A stretch of DNA of 61,479 nt from an uncultured Phascolarctobacterium sp. (lineage in GTDB: Bacteria; Bacillota; Negativicutes; Acidaminococcales; Acidaminococcaceae), in assembly GCF_934190775.1 (NCBI RefSeq), contig NZ_CAKPTG010000016.1, positions 1 to 61,479 on the forward strand, given 5' to 3'. This document shows positions 15,243 to 24,060 of this stretch, piece by piece. The notes under the pieces were generated by a model. That model was not told where the DNA came from. It saw only the letters and a program-made list of their open reading frames with translations, and ran no database searches. The position numbers were made by a program, and so were the translations under genes. Position 1 is the first letter of the stretch; every line of letters starts with the position of its first letter.

Positions 15243-16598
15243 ATGAACGATAGAGTAGCAGATTTACAAAAAAGAGATTTAGCCCACATCTGGCATCCCT
15301 GTTCCCAAATGAAGGACTACGAAACCTTACGTCCTATCATCGTTGACCACGCTAAAGGCCCTTACCTTTACGCAGCCGACGGTACCGAATATCTTGATAT
15401 CATCAGCAGCTGGTGGTGCAACCTTTTAGGTCACTGCAATCCCAAAATCAATGCTGCCATCAAAGAGCAGATTGAACAATTAGAGCACGTTATCTTCGTT
15501 AACTTCACCCACGAGCCTGCTATCAAGCTGTGCGAAGAGCTGGTCGACGTTCTCCCCAAAGGCCTGAATAAATTCAACTTTGCTGACAATGGCTCCTCTT
15601 CTGTAGAAATCGCGCTGAAAATTGCCTTCCAATATCAGCTGCAGACCGGTCACCCGGAAAAACAGCGCTTCATGTGCCTCAGCGAAGGCTATCACGGCGA
15701 AACCATCGGTGCTCTTTCCGTAGGCAGTATGGACCTGTTCGCACAAATGTATAAACCCATGATGATGAATAACATCCATGTAAAGGCACCTGATTGCTAC
15801 CGTTGCCCGTTTGCCAAAGACCGCGAGCACTGCCAATGCGAATGCTTCAAATTTGCTGAGGAAGAATTCGCTAAACACGCCAAAGAAACCGCTGCCATTA
15901 TCGTTGAACCTATCGTCCAAGGCTGCGCAGGCATGCGTATCTATCCGCCTCTCTACCTGCAAAAGCTGCGCAAGCTCTGTGATGAGTACGGCGTACTGCT
16001 GATTGCCGACGAAATTGCTACCGGCTTCGGCAGAACAGGCAAAATGTTCGCCTGCAACCATGCGGGAATTACTCCTGATATCATGACCATCAGTAAGGCT
16101 CTCACCGGCGGTTATCTGCCAATGGCTATTGTCTGCACCACAGACAAAATTTATGATGCCTTCTATGACGATTACAACAAAGGCAAGCAATTCATGCACA
16201 GCCACACCTATGCCGGTAACCCTATCGGCTGCGCAACCGCCCTCGCTGTACTCAAGATTATGAAGGAAGAAAACATTCTCGAGCATGCTGCCGAAAAAGC
16301 AATCTACTTCCACAATGCACTCATGGATACCTTCGGCGCTCATAAAAACATCGGCGAAATCCGTCATATCGGCCTGATTAACGCTATGGAACTTGTTACC
16401 GATAAGGATAAGAAAATCGGCTTCGACGGCGACCTGCGTATAGGCTACGAAATTTATAAAAAAGCACTTACCCACGGCCTGCTGCTGCGTCCTCTGGGTA
16501 ACGTCATCTACTTCAACCCGCCGCTGAATATCGAAAACAAAGATCTGGATAAGGCTATAGCACTAGCTAAACAATCCATGGATGAGGTTTTAAAATAA
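15243..16598 (+). CDS. bioA: Adenosylmethionine-8-amino-7-oxononanoate aminotransferase
   Basis: A 451-residue fold-type I PLP aminotransferase that makes 7,8-diaminopelargonate, in most members with SAM as amino donor. Visible features are the SSWWCNLLGHCNP N-terminal motif of BioA, GYHGETIGALSVG, the Asp of IADEIATGFGRTG and the PLP lysine in SKALTGGYLPM. The length is a little above the family norm. A strong SD (AGGAGGA) precedes the ATG. It is 124 bases after bioD, with repeat B between, and 11 bases before the next gene. Confidence 0.95.
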   Translation: MNDRVADLQKRDLAHIWHPCSQMKDYETLRPIIVDHAKGPYLYAADGTEYLDIISSWWCNLLGHCNPKINAAIKEQIEQLEHVIFVNFTHEPAIKLCEELVDVLPKGLNKFNFADNGSSSVEIALKIAFQYQLQTGHPEKQRFMCLSEGYHGETIGALSVGSMDLFAQMYKPMMMNNIHVKAPDCYRCPFAKDREHCQCECFKFAEEEFAKHAKETAAIIVEPIVQGCAGMRIYPPLYLQKLRKLCDEYGVLLIADEIATGFGRTGKMFACNHAGITPDIMTISKALTGGYLPMAIVCTTDKIYDAFYDDYNKGKQFMHSHTYAGNPIGCATALAVLKIMKEENILEHAAEKAIYFHNALMDTFGAHKNIGEIRHIGLINAMELVTDKDKKIGFDGDLRIGYEIYKKALTHGLLLRPLGNVIYFNPPLNIENKDLDKAIALAKQSMDEVLK

Positions 16599-16609
16599 GG
16601 AGCAATTAA

Positions 16610-17095
16610 ATGAAAGATTTGAGTATGAAAGAGCTGACTACTATCGCTTTGTTAGGTGTCTTGATTCTGATTTCAGGTTCTTTTAAAATCCCTTCGCCAA
16701 TTGCCGGTGGCGAATTCCAGTTATCTGCACCAATCGCCGTACTCATCTGCGCCTGCTTCGGCTTTAAACGCTACATTATCGCAGGTATCATTGCAAGTAT
16801 GCTGGGAATGATGCTCGGAATGCACAACATCATCAACGTACTTGTACAGATGGTATTCCGCGTTGTTGCCGGTGGCGCCATGGCCCTGCTCGGAACCAAT
16901 CTGCTTACTGTTGCTGTCAGCGGCCCGCTCGGAACCTTCGCTGCCCGCCTCGTACTGTGGCAGGTTACCGGTGTAAACTGGATGGTACTCACCGCCGCAG
17001 CCTTCCCCGGTATGATTTTCACCGCAGTTGCCGCCGGTGCATTCTATAAGCCAGCGCAAAAGCTGCTTACCAAAGTGGCTTTGCTCAGAGGCTGA
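16610..17095 (+). CDS. ECF S-component-like integral membrane protein
   Basis: A 161-residue very hydrophobic protein with about five or six membrane segments and an N-terminal MKELTTIALLGVLILISG, the size and style of ECF transporter substrate-binding subunits. It lies 11 bases after bioA with SD AAGGAG and before bioWF, so a role in moving biotin or a precursor is likely. Typical BioY motifs are not seen, so it is not named bioY. Another possibility is a different vitamin or pimelate-like substrate. Confidence 0.6.
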   Translation: MKDLSMKELTTIALLGVLILISGSFKIPSPIAGGEFQLSAPIAVLICACFGFKRYIIAGIIASMLGMMLGMHNIINVLVQMVFRVVAGGAMALLGTNLLTVAVSGPLGTFAARLVLWQVTGVNWMVLTAAAFPGMIFTAVAAGAFYKPAQKLLTKVALLRG

Positions 17096-17120
17096 TAAAT
17101 AATAGTTTGTATAACATTTC

Positions 17121-17156
17121 AGGCAAAATCACAGTTGTGGTTTTGCCTGCTCTTTT
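17121..17156 (+). terminator. Terminator after the membrane-protein gene
   Basis: AGGCAAAA (17121-17128) pairs with TTTTGCCT (17141-17148), with a small inner stem, followed by a T-rich tail. It separates bioD-bioA-S component from bioWF. Confidence 0.75.
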
Positions 17157-17198
17157 CTAAATGCAGATTCACAAAAGTTTGCCGAACAAATAACGCCA

Positions 17199-17416
17199 GC
17201 AAGCAATATATCGTGTAGTGAATAAAAATTTTAGCAAATGAGTGTCTGGAATCACAAAAGTGGCGCAACTGTTTGAGCGCTAAACATTGCTTATGTAGAA
17301 AAACATTATCGCTTTGCGCGAGTTTTGCGGCACTTTGTATTGATTCCACACGAAATTTGCGTTGTACCCTTTGGGTACGGGAAAATTTTTCTTGAGCGAA
17401 ACGATATATTGATTGC
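17199..17416. repeat. Family A inverted-repeat element, copy 1
   Basis: The 218-bp element is bounded by 16-nt arms (GCAAGCAATATATCGT, 17199-17214, against ACGATATATTGATTGC, 17401-17416; one mismatch). Inside are further nested complementary arms: AAAATTTT against AAAATTTTT, TGGAATCA against TGATTCCA, a GTG-GCGCAA/TTGCGGCAC region and a small GTACC...GGTAC hairpin (17364-17378). No protein is encoded. It fills most of the gap between the S-component gene and bioWF. Related copies are at 50896-51090 and 61412 onward. Confidence 0.75.
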
Positions 17417-17473
17417 AATGCGAAGACACCAAAATTATAACGTTCTAAATTTATCATCAAAGGAGATTTCCCT

Positions 17474-19375
17474 ATGCCTTTATACAGCATCAAAATGCGC
17501 GCATCCAAAGGTGATTTGCACGTCAGCGGCGCAGAACGCATTGTCCCGCAATCCGATATCAGCAACGCTGTCAGCGCACTTACCGAGCGCGCTCTGCATC
17601 ACGGCCTCGGCCGAGCAGACTTCATCAACGTCAAAATGGAAGAAGTCGCACCGGAAAAGCTGCAATATCTCAACGCTCTGCCTGTCAGCAAACGTCCCGC
17701 TGATACGGTAGAAGAAACCTACAAAATCATGAAGGAAATGCTCTGCGAGCTGGGATTGGAAGCCAAGTCTGATGAACTGATTAACCTTTTGCGTCACAAC
17801 CATCCTATGCGCGGCGCCGTACTCTACGATGTTGCCACCGGCACCCGACTTGAGCCTGACCATGAGCGCGGTATCCGCGTAACCCATATGGATGCTGAAG
17901 GCGCAGCAAGCAACTGCAGCGGTAAGAACCACTTCCGCGAGGCCATCGTACTAGCCACCAAGGTTGTACATGCTCCCGGCATCATCGCCGAGCTGTGTCT
18001 TTCCGATGATCCTGATTACCTCGTCGGCTACCTTGCATCCTTAAAGCATGGTTATGTACGCCTCATGCCGATAAAGGAAATGGGTAATCCGCACGGCGGT
18101 CGAGTTTTTATTTTTGACAGCAGCAAAGCCAAGGCCGAGGATGCTATCAATTATCTGGAAAAACAGCGTGTACTGGTGCGCGGCCTGCCTGTCGAAAAGC
18201 CTGCTAATCCTGATCCGGAGCAGATTTTTGCTGACGAATTAAAGCAACTTAAAGAACAGAATCTTTACCGCTCTCTGCGCACTATGGACAGTGAGCAAAG
18301 TAAATACGTCGAAATGCAGGGACCCAAGGTTTTGATGCTTGCCTCCAATAGCTATCTTGATTTAGCAGCAGATGCCCGCGTTAAGCAGGCCGCTGCCGAA
18401 GCTGCGCTTCAATGGGGCGCAGGCAGCGGCGGCAGCCGTCTGACTACCGGCAACACCGCCTTGCACGAAGCGCTTGAAAGCAAACTGGCGCATTTCAAAG
18501 GCACAGCAGCAGCACTGGTGTTTAACACAGGCTACATGGCCAACGTCGGCATTATTTCCGCCCTCTGCAACAGCGAAAGCGTTATCTTCAGCGACGAATA
18601 TAACCACGCCAGCATCATCGATGGTGCCCGCCTTTCCAAGGCACGCATCGTTGTCTATAAGCATAATGATATGCAGGATCTGGAAGCGAAAATTCTTGCT
18701 ACCCCCTGCAGCAGAGGCTTGATTGTCAGCGACGCAGTTTTCAGCATGGACGGTGACATTGTTGACCTGCCTGCACTCGTCTCCCTCGGCAAAAAATATC
18801 ATCTGCTCACGATGATTGACGAAGCTCACGCCACTGGTGTTATCGGCCAAACAGGTCATGGTACTGTTGAGCATTTCGGCAACACTGTTCGTCCTGATAT
18901 TCTCATGGGTACGCTCAGCAAAGCACTTGGCGCCGAAGGCGGTTACGCCTGCGCCAGCAAGGTGATTATTGAATATCTCAAAAATAAAGCACGCAGCTTT
19001 ATCTTCGCCACCTCTCAGACTCCTGCTACGCTCGCCGCTGCGCTGCGAGCTATTGAGGTACTGGAGGAGGAACCACAGCGTGCACAAAATCTGCAGCATA
19101 ACGTTGAGTTTTTCTTAAACGCATTGCACGCTGAAGACGTAGAAGCCTACTCTCCCACCGCCATCATTCCTATTATCATCGGCGATGAGAAGTCCGCTCT
19201 GCAGGTTGCAGACGAGCTGTTGGCAAATGGCGTGCTCGCCCCCGCTATCCGCTATCCGACGGTAGCAAAAGGCACTGCGCGCCTGCGCGTTGCCCTCATG
19301 GCAACGCACACCGAAGCAGAGCTGTCGCAGACAGCGAAGCTAATCGGTGCAGCGATCAGAAAGTATAAAAAATAA
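17474..19375 (+). CDS. bioWF: Fused 6-carboxyhexanoate-CoA ligase and 8-amino-7-oxononanoate synthase
   Basis: A 633-residue fusion. Residues 1 to about 242 match BioW, which activates pimelate to pimeloyl-CoA with ATP (SIKMRASKGDLHVSGAERIV, RVTHMDAEG, GGRVFIFD). Residues about 255-633 match BioF, the PLP enzyme that condenses pimeloyl-CoA with alanine (GSRLTTGNTALH, DEAHATG at 449-455, PLP lysine Lys483 in GTLSKALGAEGG). The fusion would pass pimeloyl-CoA straight to the next enzyme and implies free pimelate as precursor rather than the BioC-BioH route. The SD (AAAGGAG) lies 9 bases before the ATG, 58 bases after repeat A. bioB is not in the window. Confidence 0.93.
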   Translation: MPLYSIKMRASKGDLHVSGAERIVPQSDISNAVSALTERALHHGLGRADFINVKMEEVAPEKLQYLNALPVSKRPADTVEETYKIMKEMLCELGLEAKSDELINLLRHNHPMRGAVLYDVATGTRLEPDHERGIRVTHMDAEGAASNCSGKNHFREAIVLATKVVHAPGIIAELCLSDDPDYLVGYLASLKHGYVRLMPIKEMGNPHGGRVFIFDSSKAKAEDAINYLEKQRVLVRGLPVEKPANPDPEQIFADELKQLKEQNLYRSLRTMDSEQSKYVEMQGPKVLMLASNSYLDLAADARVKQAAAEAALQWGAGSGGSRLTTGNTALHEALESKLAHFKGTAAALVFNTGYMANVGIISALCNSESVIFSDEYNHASIIDGARLSKARIVVYKHNDMQDLEAKILATPCSRGLIVSDAVFSMDGDIVDLPALVSLGKKYHLLTMIDEAHATGVIGQTGHGTVEHFGNTVRPDILMGTLSKALGAEGGYACASKVIIEYLKNKARSFIFATSQTPATLAAALRAIEVLEEEPQRAQNLQHNVEFFLNALHAEDVEAYSPTAIIPIIIGDEKSALQVADELLANGVLAPAIRYPTVAKGTARLRVALMATHTEAELSQTAKLIGAAIRKYKK

Positions 19376-19385
19376 GCAATGCAGC

Positions 19386-19428
19386 AAGCCGAGAAACCTA
19401 AAGTCTGACTTTATATTTCTCGGCTTTT
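19386..19428 (+). terminator. Terminator of bioWF
   Basis: AAGCCGAGAAA (19386-19396) pairs with TTTCTCGGCTT (19416-19426), with an inner AAAGT/ACTTT stem, then T-rich sequence. Confidence 0.85.
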
Positions 19429-19503
19429 GTTGTCACAGAATACGCTCAGCCCAAATTTAGAGCAGCGTTAACAGATAGCGAAAGACGAAGGAGGAACTAA
19501 CTC

Positions 19504-20706
19504 ATGAAGCCCATGGAGGGAATTAAGGTAATTGAACTTTCCAATATGCTGGCAGGACCAATGACTGCCCGAATTCTTGCAGAATGGGGAGCAGAGGTAA
19601 TCAAGGTTGAATCTATAAACGGTGACACCTGGAGGACGCAAGGCGCGACCTCGCTCTCTCCCACGACAGACATCGCTAATCCTAATTTTGATATGCAGAA
19701 CTTAAATAAACGCTTTCTTGCCATCAACACAAGAACAACGGAGGGCAAGCAGGTCTTGCTGAAGCTGTTGGAAACAGCAGATGTTTTCGTGACCAACTAC
19801 CGTGTGCAGGCTCTGGAAAAGCTGGGCCTGACCTATGACCAGTTAAAGGATATTTATCCCAGGCTCATTCATGCCTCCGTACTAGGCTATGGTGACAAGG
19901 GGCCGGAGAAAGACCGTCCCGGCTATGATTATACAGCCTTTTATGCCAGAACCGGACTCTTGGCAGATTTAGCACCGGCTGGCGGTCCGCCGCTCATGAC
20001 TGTTGCCGGCTTTGGCGACCACAGCGTTGCTGCAGCGCTTGCCGGTGCCATTGCTGCAGCCCTCTTCCGCAGAGAAAGAACTGGCGCAGGAGATAAGGTT
20101 GACGTTTCCCTTTTGCAGATTGGTACCTTTATTCTGTCCTCCGGACTTTTAAACGGCTTCAACGGACGCCAATACCCACGCAGCCATGAGGACTGCAGCC
20201 ATGCGTGCAGCAACACCTATCAGGGAGCTGACGGAGAATGGCTGTACCTTGCAATCATTGACTATCGCCGTTTCCCTGAATTCTGCCAGCTTATCGGTCT
20301 TCCTGAATTATTGAAAGACGCAAGATTTTCCACCGCCGCAGCCTATTACGAAAATAAAAAAGAGCTTGTCGCTATCCTTGATAAGAAATTCAGGGAGCAG
20401 CCTGTTTCCTATTGGCATGAGCTTTTAGACGCTCACGATCTGCCGCATGAGGTGCTCGCACACTTTAAGGATGTGCCCAACGATCCGCAGGTTATCGCCA
20501 ATAATTATGCCTATCATTACGAATACAGTGACGGAACCAAGACTGTCTTTACTAACGGCCCGGCTCACTTCCGCTCTGTCGATGCCGCTGCAATTCCGCA
20601 TAAAATCTCCGGTCCGATTGGCTGCGACACAGCAGAAATCCTCAAAGAGCTTGGCTACAGCGAGGAAAAAATCCAGTCGATGTACAAAGCTAATGATATC
20701 CGTTAA
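19504..20706 (+). CDS. Class III CoA-transferase (CaiB/BaiF), HadA/FldA-like
   Basis: A 400-residue family III CoA-transferase. It shows the N-terminal MEGIKVIELSNMLAGPMTARILAEWGAEVIKVE, the mid-protein GYDYTAFYARTG and the catalytic aspartate region FGDHSVAAALAG. HadA and FldA move CoA from an acyl-CoA to (R)-2-hydroxyisocaproate or (R)-phenyllactate so it can be dehydrated. The following activator and two dehydratase subunits in the same order as hadAIBC make this role likely. The natural 2-hydroxy acid is not predictable. SD GAAGGAGG precedes the ATG, and the four genes form an operon. Confidence 0.88.
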   Translation: MKPMEGIKVIELSNMLAGPMTARILAEWGAEVIKVESINGDTWRTQGATSLSPTTDIANPNFDMQNLNKRFLAINTRTTEGKQVLLKLLETADVFVTNYRVQALEKLGLTYDQLKDIYPRLIHASVLGYGDKGPEKDRPGYDYTAFYARTGLLADLAPAGGPPLMTVAGFGDHSVAAALAGAIAAALFRRERTGAGDKVDVSLLQIGTFILSSGLLNGFNGRQYPRSHEDCSHACSNTYQGADGEWLYLAIIDYRRFPEFCQLIGLPELLKDARFSTAAAYYENKKELVAILDKKFREQPVSYWHELLDAHDLPHEVLAHFKDVPNDPQVIANNYAYHYEYSDGTKTVFTNGPAHFRSVDAAAIPHKISGPIGCDTAEILKELGYSEEKIQSMYKANDIR

Positions 20707-20736
20707 TTTATTTTCGTCAAAGGAGGCAGTCATTTT

Positions 20737-21522
20737 ATGTACACACTAGGCATAGACATCGGCTCCACTACCAGCAAAGCTGTTATTCTTGAAAACGGCC
20801 AAAAAATTGTGGCCCACGTCGTTGTGCCGCTGGGGACAGGTACTGTCGGCCCCGCCAGGGCCTTAGCCGAAATTTTTGAGCAGTCCGTTATCTCGCGCGA
20901 GCAGATTGCTTATACCATAGCAACTGGCTATGGACGGCTGATTTGTTCTGAGGCAAATGAGCAGAGCAGCGAGCTGAGTTGCCACGCCAAGGGTATTCAT
21001 TTGCTGCTGCCGCAGGTGGACACAGTTATCGACATAGGCGGCCAGGATGCCAAGGCGCTCAAGCTATCGCCGCAGGGAAGGCTGCTCGCCTTCCAGATGA
21101 ATGATAAATGCGCAGCAGGGACAGGACGTTTTCTGGACGTGATGGCAAGGGTTTTAAACGTTCCTATCGAGCAGCTCGGACCTTTATCCGCAGCGAGCAA
21201 GCAGCCGGCGAAAATCAGCAACACCTGCACTGTCTTTGCCGAATCCGAAGTAATCAGCCAGCTTTCCGCGCAGGTGCCTCTAGCGGATATTGCCGCAGGC
21301 ATTCACAAATCCGTAGCCAAACGCGTCGCAGGCATGGCGCTCCGCCTGGGACATCCAGTCTGCCTGGCCATGAGCGGCGGTGTAGCCTTAAACAGCGGCG
21401 TCGTACAAGCCATGGAAAAGGAAATGGGCTGTCCGATTCTTGTCGATCCCTTATGCCAGTCCGCAGGTGCTATCGGTGCAGCTGTTCTGGCCTATGAAAA
21501 ACTATTGCAAGCTAAGGAGTGA
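20737..21522 (+). CDS. 2-hydroxyacyl-CoA dehydratase activator (HadI/HgdC-like)
   Basis: A 261-residue ASKHA-fold ATPase that, as a homodimer with one [4Fe-4S] cluster at the interface, injects a high-energy electron into the dehydratase using ATP. The N-terminal GIDIGSTTSKAVIL, GGQDAKALKL, the cluster ligands Cys125 (MNDKCAAGTGRF) and Cys164 (SNTCTVFAESE), and GGVALNSGVV are all intact. Length matches HadI and HgdC. SD AAAGGAGG precedes it, 30 bases after the CoA-transferase. The protein should be extremely oxygen-sensitive. Confidence 0.95.
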   Translation: MYTLGIDIGSTTSKAVILENGQKIVAHVVVPLGTGTVGPARALAEIFEQSVISREQIAYTIATGYGRLICSEANEQSSELSCHAKGIHLLLPQVDTVIDIGGQDAKALKLSPQGRLLAFQMNDKCAAGTGRFLDVMARVLNVPIEQLGPLSAASKQPAKISNTCTVFAESEVISQLSAQVPLADIAAGIHKSVAKRVAGMALRLGHPVCLAMSGGVALNSGVVQAMEKEMGCPILVDPLCQSAGAIGAAVLAYEKLLQAKE

Positions 21523-21527
21523 AGACG

Positions 21528-22817
21528 ATGAGTGAAAGTATAGCAACGATAAAAGCAGCGGACAGCGCTCCGCAAGCCAAGCCTAAACGACCAAAGCCAA
21601 AAAGCATGCTCATGCTGGCCGAGCAAAGTGCCGCCCTTTTTGAAAACGCACGCCTCGCCAAGGAGCGCGGCGAAAAGGTCGGCTGGTCAGCGTCGATTTT
21701 TCCGCAGGAAATTGCCGAAACGCTAGGCCTCAACGTCCTCTATCCTGAGAACCATGCCGCAGGCATTGCTGCCAGACATCAGGCAGACAACCTTCTGCAG
21801 GAGTGCGAAGGGCCGCTTGGCTACGCTAACGACCTCTGCGCCTACGCCAAGCTCAACCTCGCCTATGCCTCTGTGTTAAACGGGGAAAGCGCTCTAGAGC
21901 TTCCTGATAGCGGCAAGCTGGTAAAACCTGATTTTCTGCTGCTCACCAACAATATCTGCAACCAGCTCACCAAGTGGTATGAAAATTTAGCACGTCAGAT
22001 GAATATTCCTATCTTCTTCATTGATACCTGCTATAATCCCTGGGATTACGTTACTGAAAGCCGTGTCCGCTATGTGCGCGCACAAATTGATGAGCTCATC
22101 AAAAACCTCTGTGAGTTTACCGACAAAAAATGGGACGATGAACATTTTAAAGAAGTAATGAAAATCAGCCAGCGCAACAGCTTCCTATGGGAGCGTGCCA
22201 ATAATCTGCTTGACCGCAAACCGGCTCCCCTAAGTGGATTTGAACTCTTCAACTATATGTCCTCTATGGTCTGCAACCGCGGCAAGGCTTCCACTACCGC
22301 CATTCTGGAGCAGCTTAACAGTGAGATTGAAAAACATATCGCAGAGGGAACCTCTACCTTCCCCATCGAAGAACGCTTTCGCATCTCTTGGGACGGCATT
22401 GCCTGCTGGCCATACCTAAGCCATAATCTTCGCACTTTAAAAAAGTATGGCATTAACATGGTTGCTTCCAGCTACGGCAAAGCCTGGGCCATTGAATATA
22501 ATGACCTCGATGGCATGGCACGCGCCTATTGCTTCGCTTCTACAAACGGCGATAATGCCAGCACGATGATTGAACGTCGGCTTGAAGCCTTGAAACGTTT
22601 TGGCTGCGAAGGTACAATCTACCATGTTAACCGCAGCTGCAAGGTTATGGACTGCCAGATGATGGAAGTACAGCGTCAGCTCGCCAAAGCTGCAGGCATC
22701 CCATTCACTTCCTTTGACGGCGATCAGGCTGACTACCGCAACTACAGTGAAGCTCAGTTTGAAACAAGAATTCAAGGCCTAGTTGAAGTTAAGCAGCAAA
22801 ATAAGGAGGATTTATAA
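21528..22817 (+). CDS. 2-hydroxyacyl-CoA dehydratase, alpha-type subunit (HadB/FldB-like)
   Basis: A 429-residue subunit of the iron-sulfur 2-hydroxyacyl-CoA dehydratase, which removes water from (R)-2-hydroxyacyl-CoA by a ketyl-radical mechanism. Cysteines likely to bind its [4Fe-4S] cluster lie in LLTNNICNQLTKWY, IDTCYNPWD and NRSCKVMDCQMMEVQ. The N-terminal 25 residues (lysine/proline-rich KPKRPKPKS) look disordered. The ATG following AAGGAG was chosen. A GTG three codons upstream overlaps the stop of the activator gene. It is slightly longer than C. difficile HadB. Confidence 0.9.
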   Translation: MSESIATIKAADSAPQAKPKRPKPKSMLMLAEQSAALFENARLAKERGEKVGWSASIFPQEIAETLGLNVLYPENHAAGIAARHQADNLLQECEGPLGYANDLCAYAKLNLAYASVLNGESALELPDSGKLVKPDFLLLTNNICNQLTKWYENLARQMNIPIFFIDTCYNPWDYVTESRVRYVRAQIDELIKNLCEFTDKKWDDEHFKEVMKISQRNSFLWERANNLLDRKPAPLSGFELFNYMSSMVCNRGKASTTAILEQLNSEIEKHIAEGTSTFPIEERFRISWDGIACWPYLSHNLRTLKKYGINMVASSYGKAWAIEYNDLDGMARAYCFASTNGDNASTMIERRLEALKRFGCEGTIYHVNRSCKVMDCQMMEVQRQLAKAAGIPFTSFDGDQADYRNYSEAQFETRIQGLVEVKQQNKEDL

Positions 22818-22818
22818 A

Positions 22819-23946
22819 ATGGCTGATTTGCACACAAATATTGAAAGTCTTAAGCAGGCCTGTCAAAATCCCCGGGCTCAGCTTGATAAATATCTGGCAG
22901 AGGGTAAAAAGGTTATCGGCTGCTTTGAACCATATACACCGGAAGAGCTCGTGCATGCCAGCGGTATGATTCCACTGGGCCTTTGGGGTGGCCAGACAGA
23001 CTTAAAGCTTGTAAAAAGCTACCTGCCACCTTTCGCCTGCCCCATCATGCAGGCCAACCTGGAACTTGGCCTGAACGGCACCTACAAAGGACTCAGCGGT
23101 GTCATAATCCCGGCAATCTGCGACACACTGCGCTGTATGACTCAGAACTGGCGCTTTGGCGTTCCTGATATCCCGATGATTCCCATTGTCTACCCGCAAA
23201 ACCGTGCTTCAACAGCAAGTACTGATTATCTTATCAGTGAATATGAAAATGTTCTTGTCATGCTGGCTACTATTACCGGTCAGATGATGACCAAAAAAGC
23301 GCTCTTTCGAACAATTGAAATTTACAATGAGCATAATGCAGTTATGAGAGATTTTACCACGCTCGCAGTAAAGCATCTTGATATCATTACGCCTGCAGTA
23401 CGCCATGCAATTATGAAAAGTGCTCTTTTCTTTGAAAAGAGTGAGCATACTGCCATTGTAAAGGAAATTAATGAAAGTCTTAAAGCATTACCAGATTATA
23501 ATTTTGTTGGAAGGAAGGTTATTCTCACCGGCATTACCGGCGAACCTGATGCTTTTCTTGAAATACTTACCAAGAATAAGCTTGCTGTTGTCGGTGATGA
23601 CCTTGCGCAGGAAAGCCGTCAATTTAGAACTGATATCCCTATAAACGGAGGCGGTGGTTTGAAACGTTTAGCACTCCAATGGAAGAACCGCACCTGTTGC
23701 AGCCTGATTCATGAGCTTGGTAAGCCACGCGGTTCCCTCTTAAGCGAACTTTGCCAGCAAACACAGGCCGATGGCGTTATTAACTGCTTAATGAAATTCT
23801 GCGATCCTGAAGAATACGACCAGCCCTGGCTTGAAGCTGACTTAAACAAAGCAGGCTATCCCTGCCTGACTGTAGAGATTGATCCGCTCAACACTAGCTT
23901 TGAACAGCTTCACACCAGAATCCAGACGTTTGCTGAAATGCTTTAA
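22819..23946 (+). CDS. 2-hydroxyacyl-CoA dehydratase, beta-type subunit (HadC/FldC-like)
   Basis: A 375-residue partner of the alpha subunit, with the same fold and a second iron-sulfur cluster. Recognisable parts are GCFEPYTPEELVHASGMIPLG, PAICDTLRCMTQNWRFG, VILTGITGEPD and MKFCDPEEYDQPWL. Only one base separates it from the alpha gene, and AAGGAGG lies in the alpha 3' end, so translation is coupled. An in-frame ATG 36 bases upstream has no SD. Length equals the classic HadC size. Confidence 0.9.
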   Translation: MADLHTNIESLKQACQNPRAQLDKYLAEGKKVIGCFEPYTPEELVHASGMIPLGLWGGQTDLKLVKSYLPPFACPIMQANLELGLNGTYKGLSGVIIPAICDTLRCMTQNWRFGVPDIPMIPIVYPQNRASTASTDYLISEYENVLVMLATITGQMMTKKALFRTIEIYNEHNAVMRDFTTLAVKHLDIITPAVRHAIMKSALFFEKSEHTAIVKEINESLKALPDYNFVGRKVILTGITGEPDAFLEILTKNKLAVVGDDLAQESRQFRTDIPINGGGGLKRLALQWKNRTCCSLIHELGKPRGSLLSELCQQTQADGVINCLMKFCDPEEYDQPWLEADLNKAGYPCLTVEIDPLNTSFEQLHTRIQTFAEML

Positions 23947-23985
23947 TAAAGCAGGTTAAAAGAAAAATATTGTAAGCTAAAGCAC

Positions 23986-24031
23986 AAAAGGCAAAGTCTA
24001 GGAACATACATCCTATGACCTTGCCTTTTAA
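23986..24031. terminator. Terminator between hadC-like and DUF523 genes
   Basis: AAAAGGCAA (23986-23994) pairs with TTGCCTTTT (24021-24029) with inner complementary GTC/GAC and AGG/CCT. A- and T-rich flanks allow it to serve both convergent genes. Confidence 0.8.
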
Positions 24032-24060
24032 TTTTTATAAACCAACTTTTTCAGGCACTG

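Noticed and set aside
15480..16475. A 331-codon open frame opposite bioA
   Set aside because: Antisense shadow of a well-supported aminotransferase, with no SD or motif.
16610..17095. Naming the membrane protein bioY
   Set aside because: Size and position fit, but the BioY motifs are not visible, so only an S-component-like call is supported.
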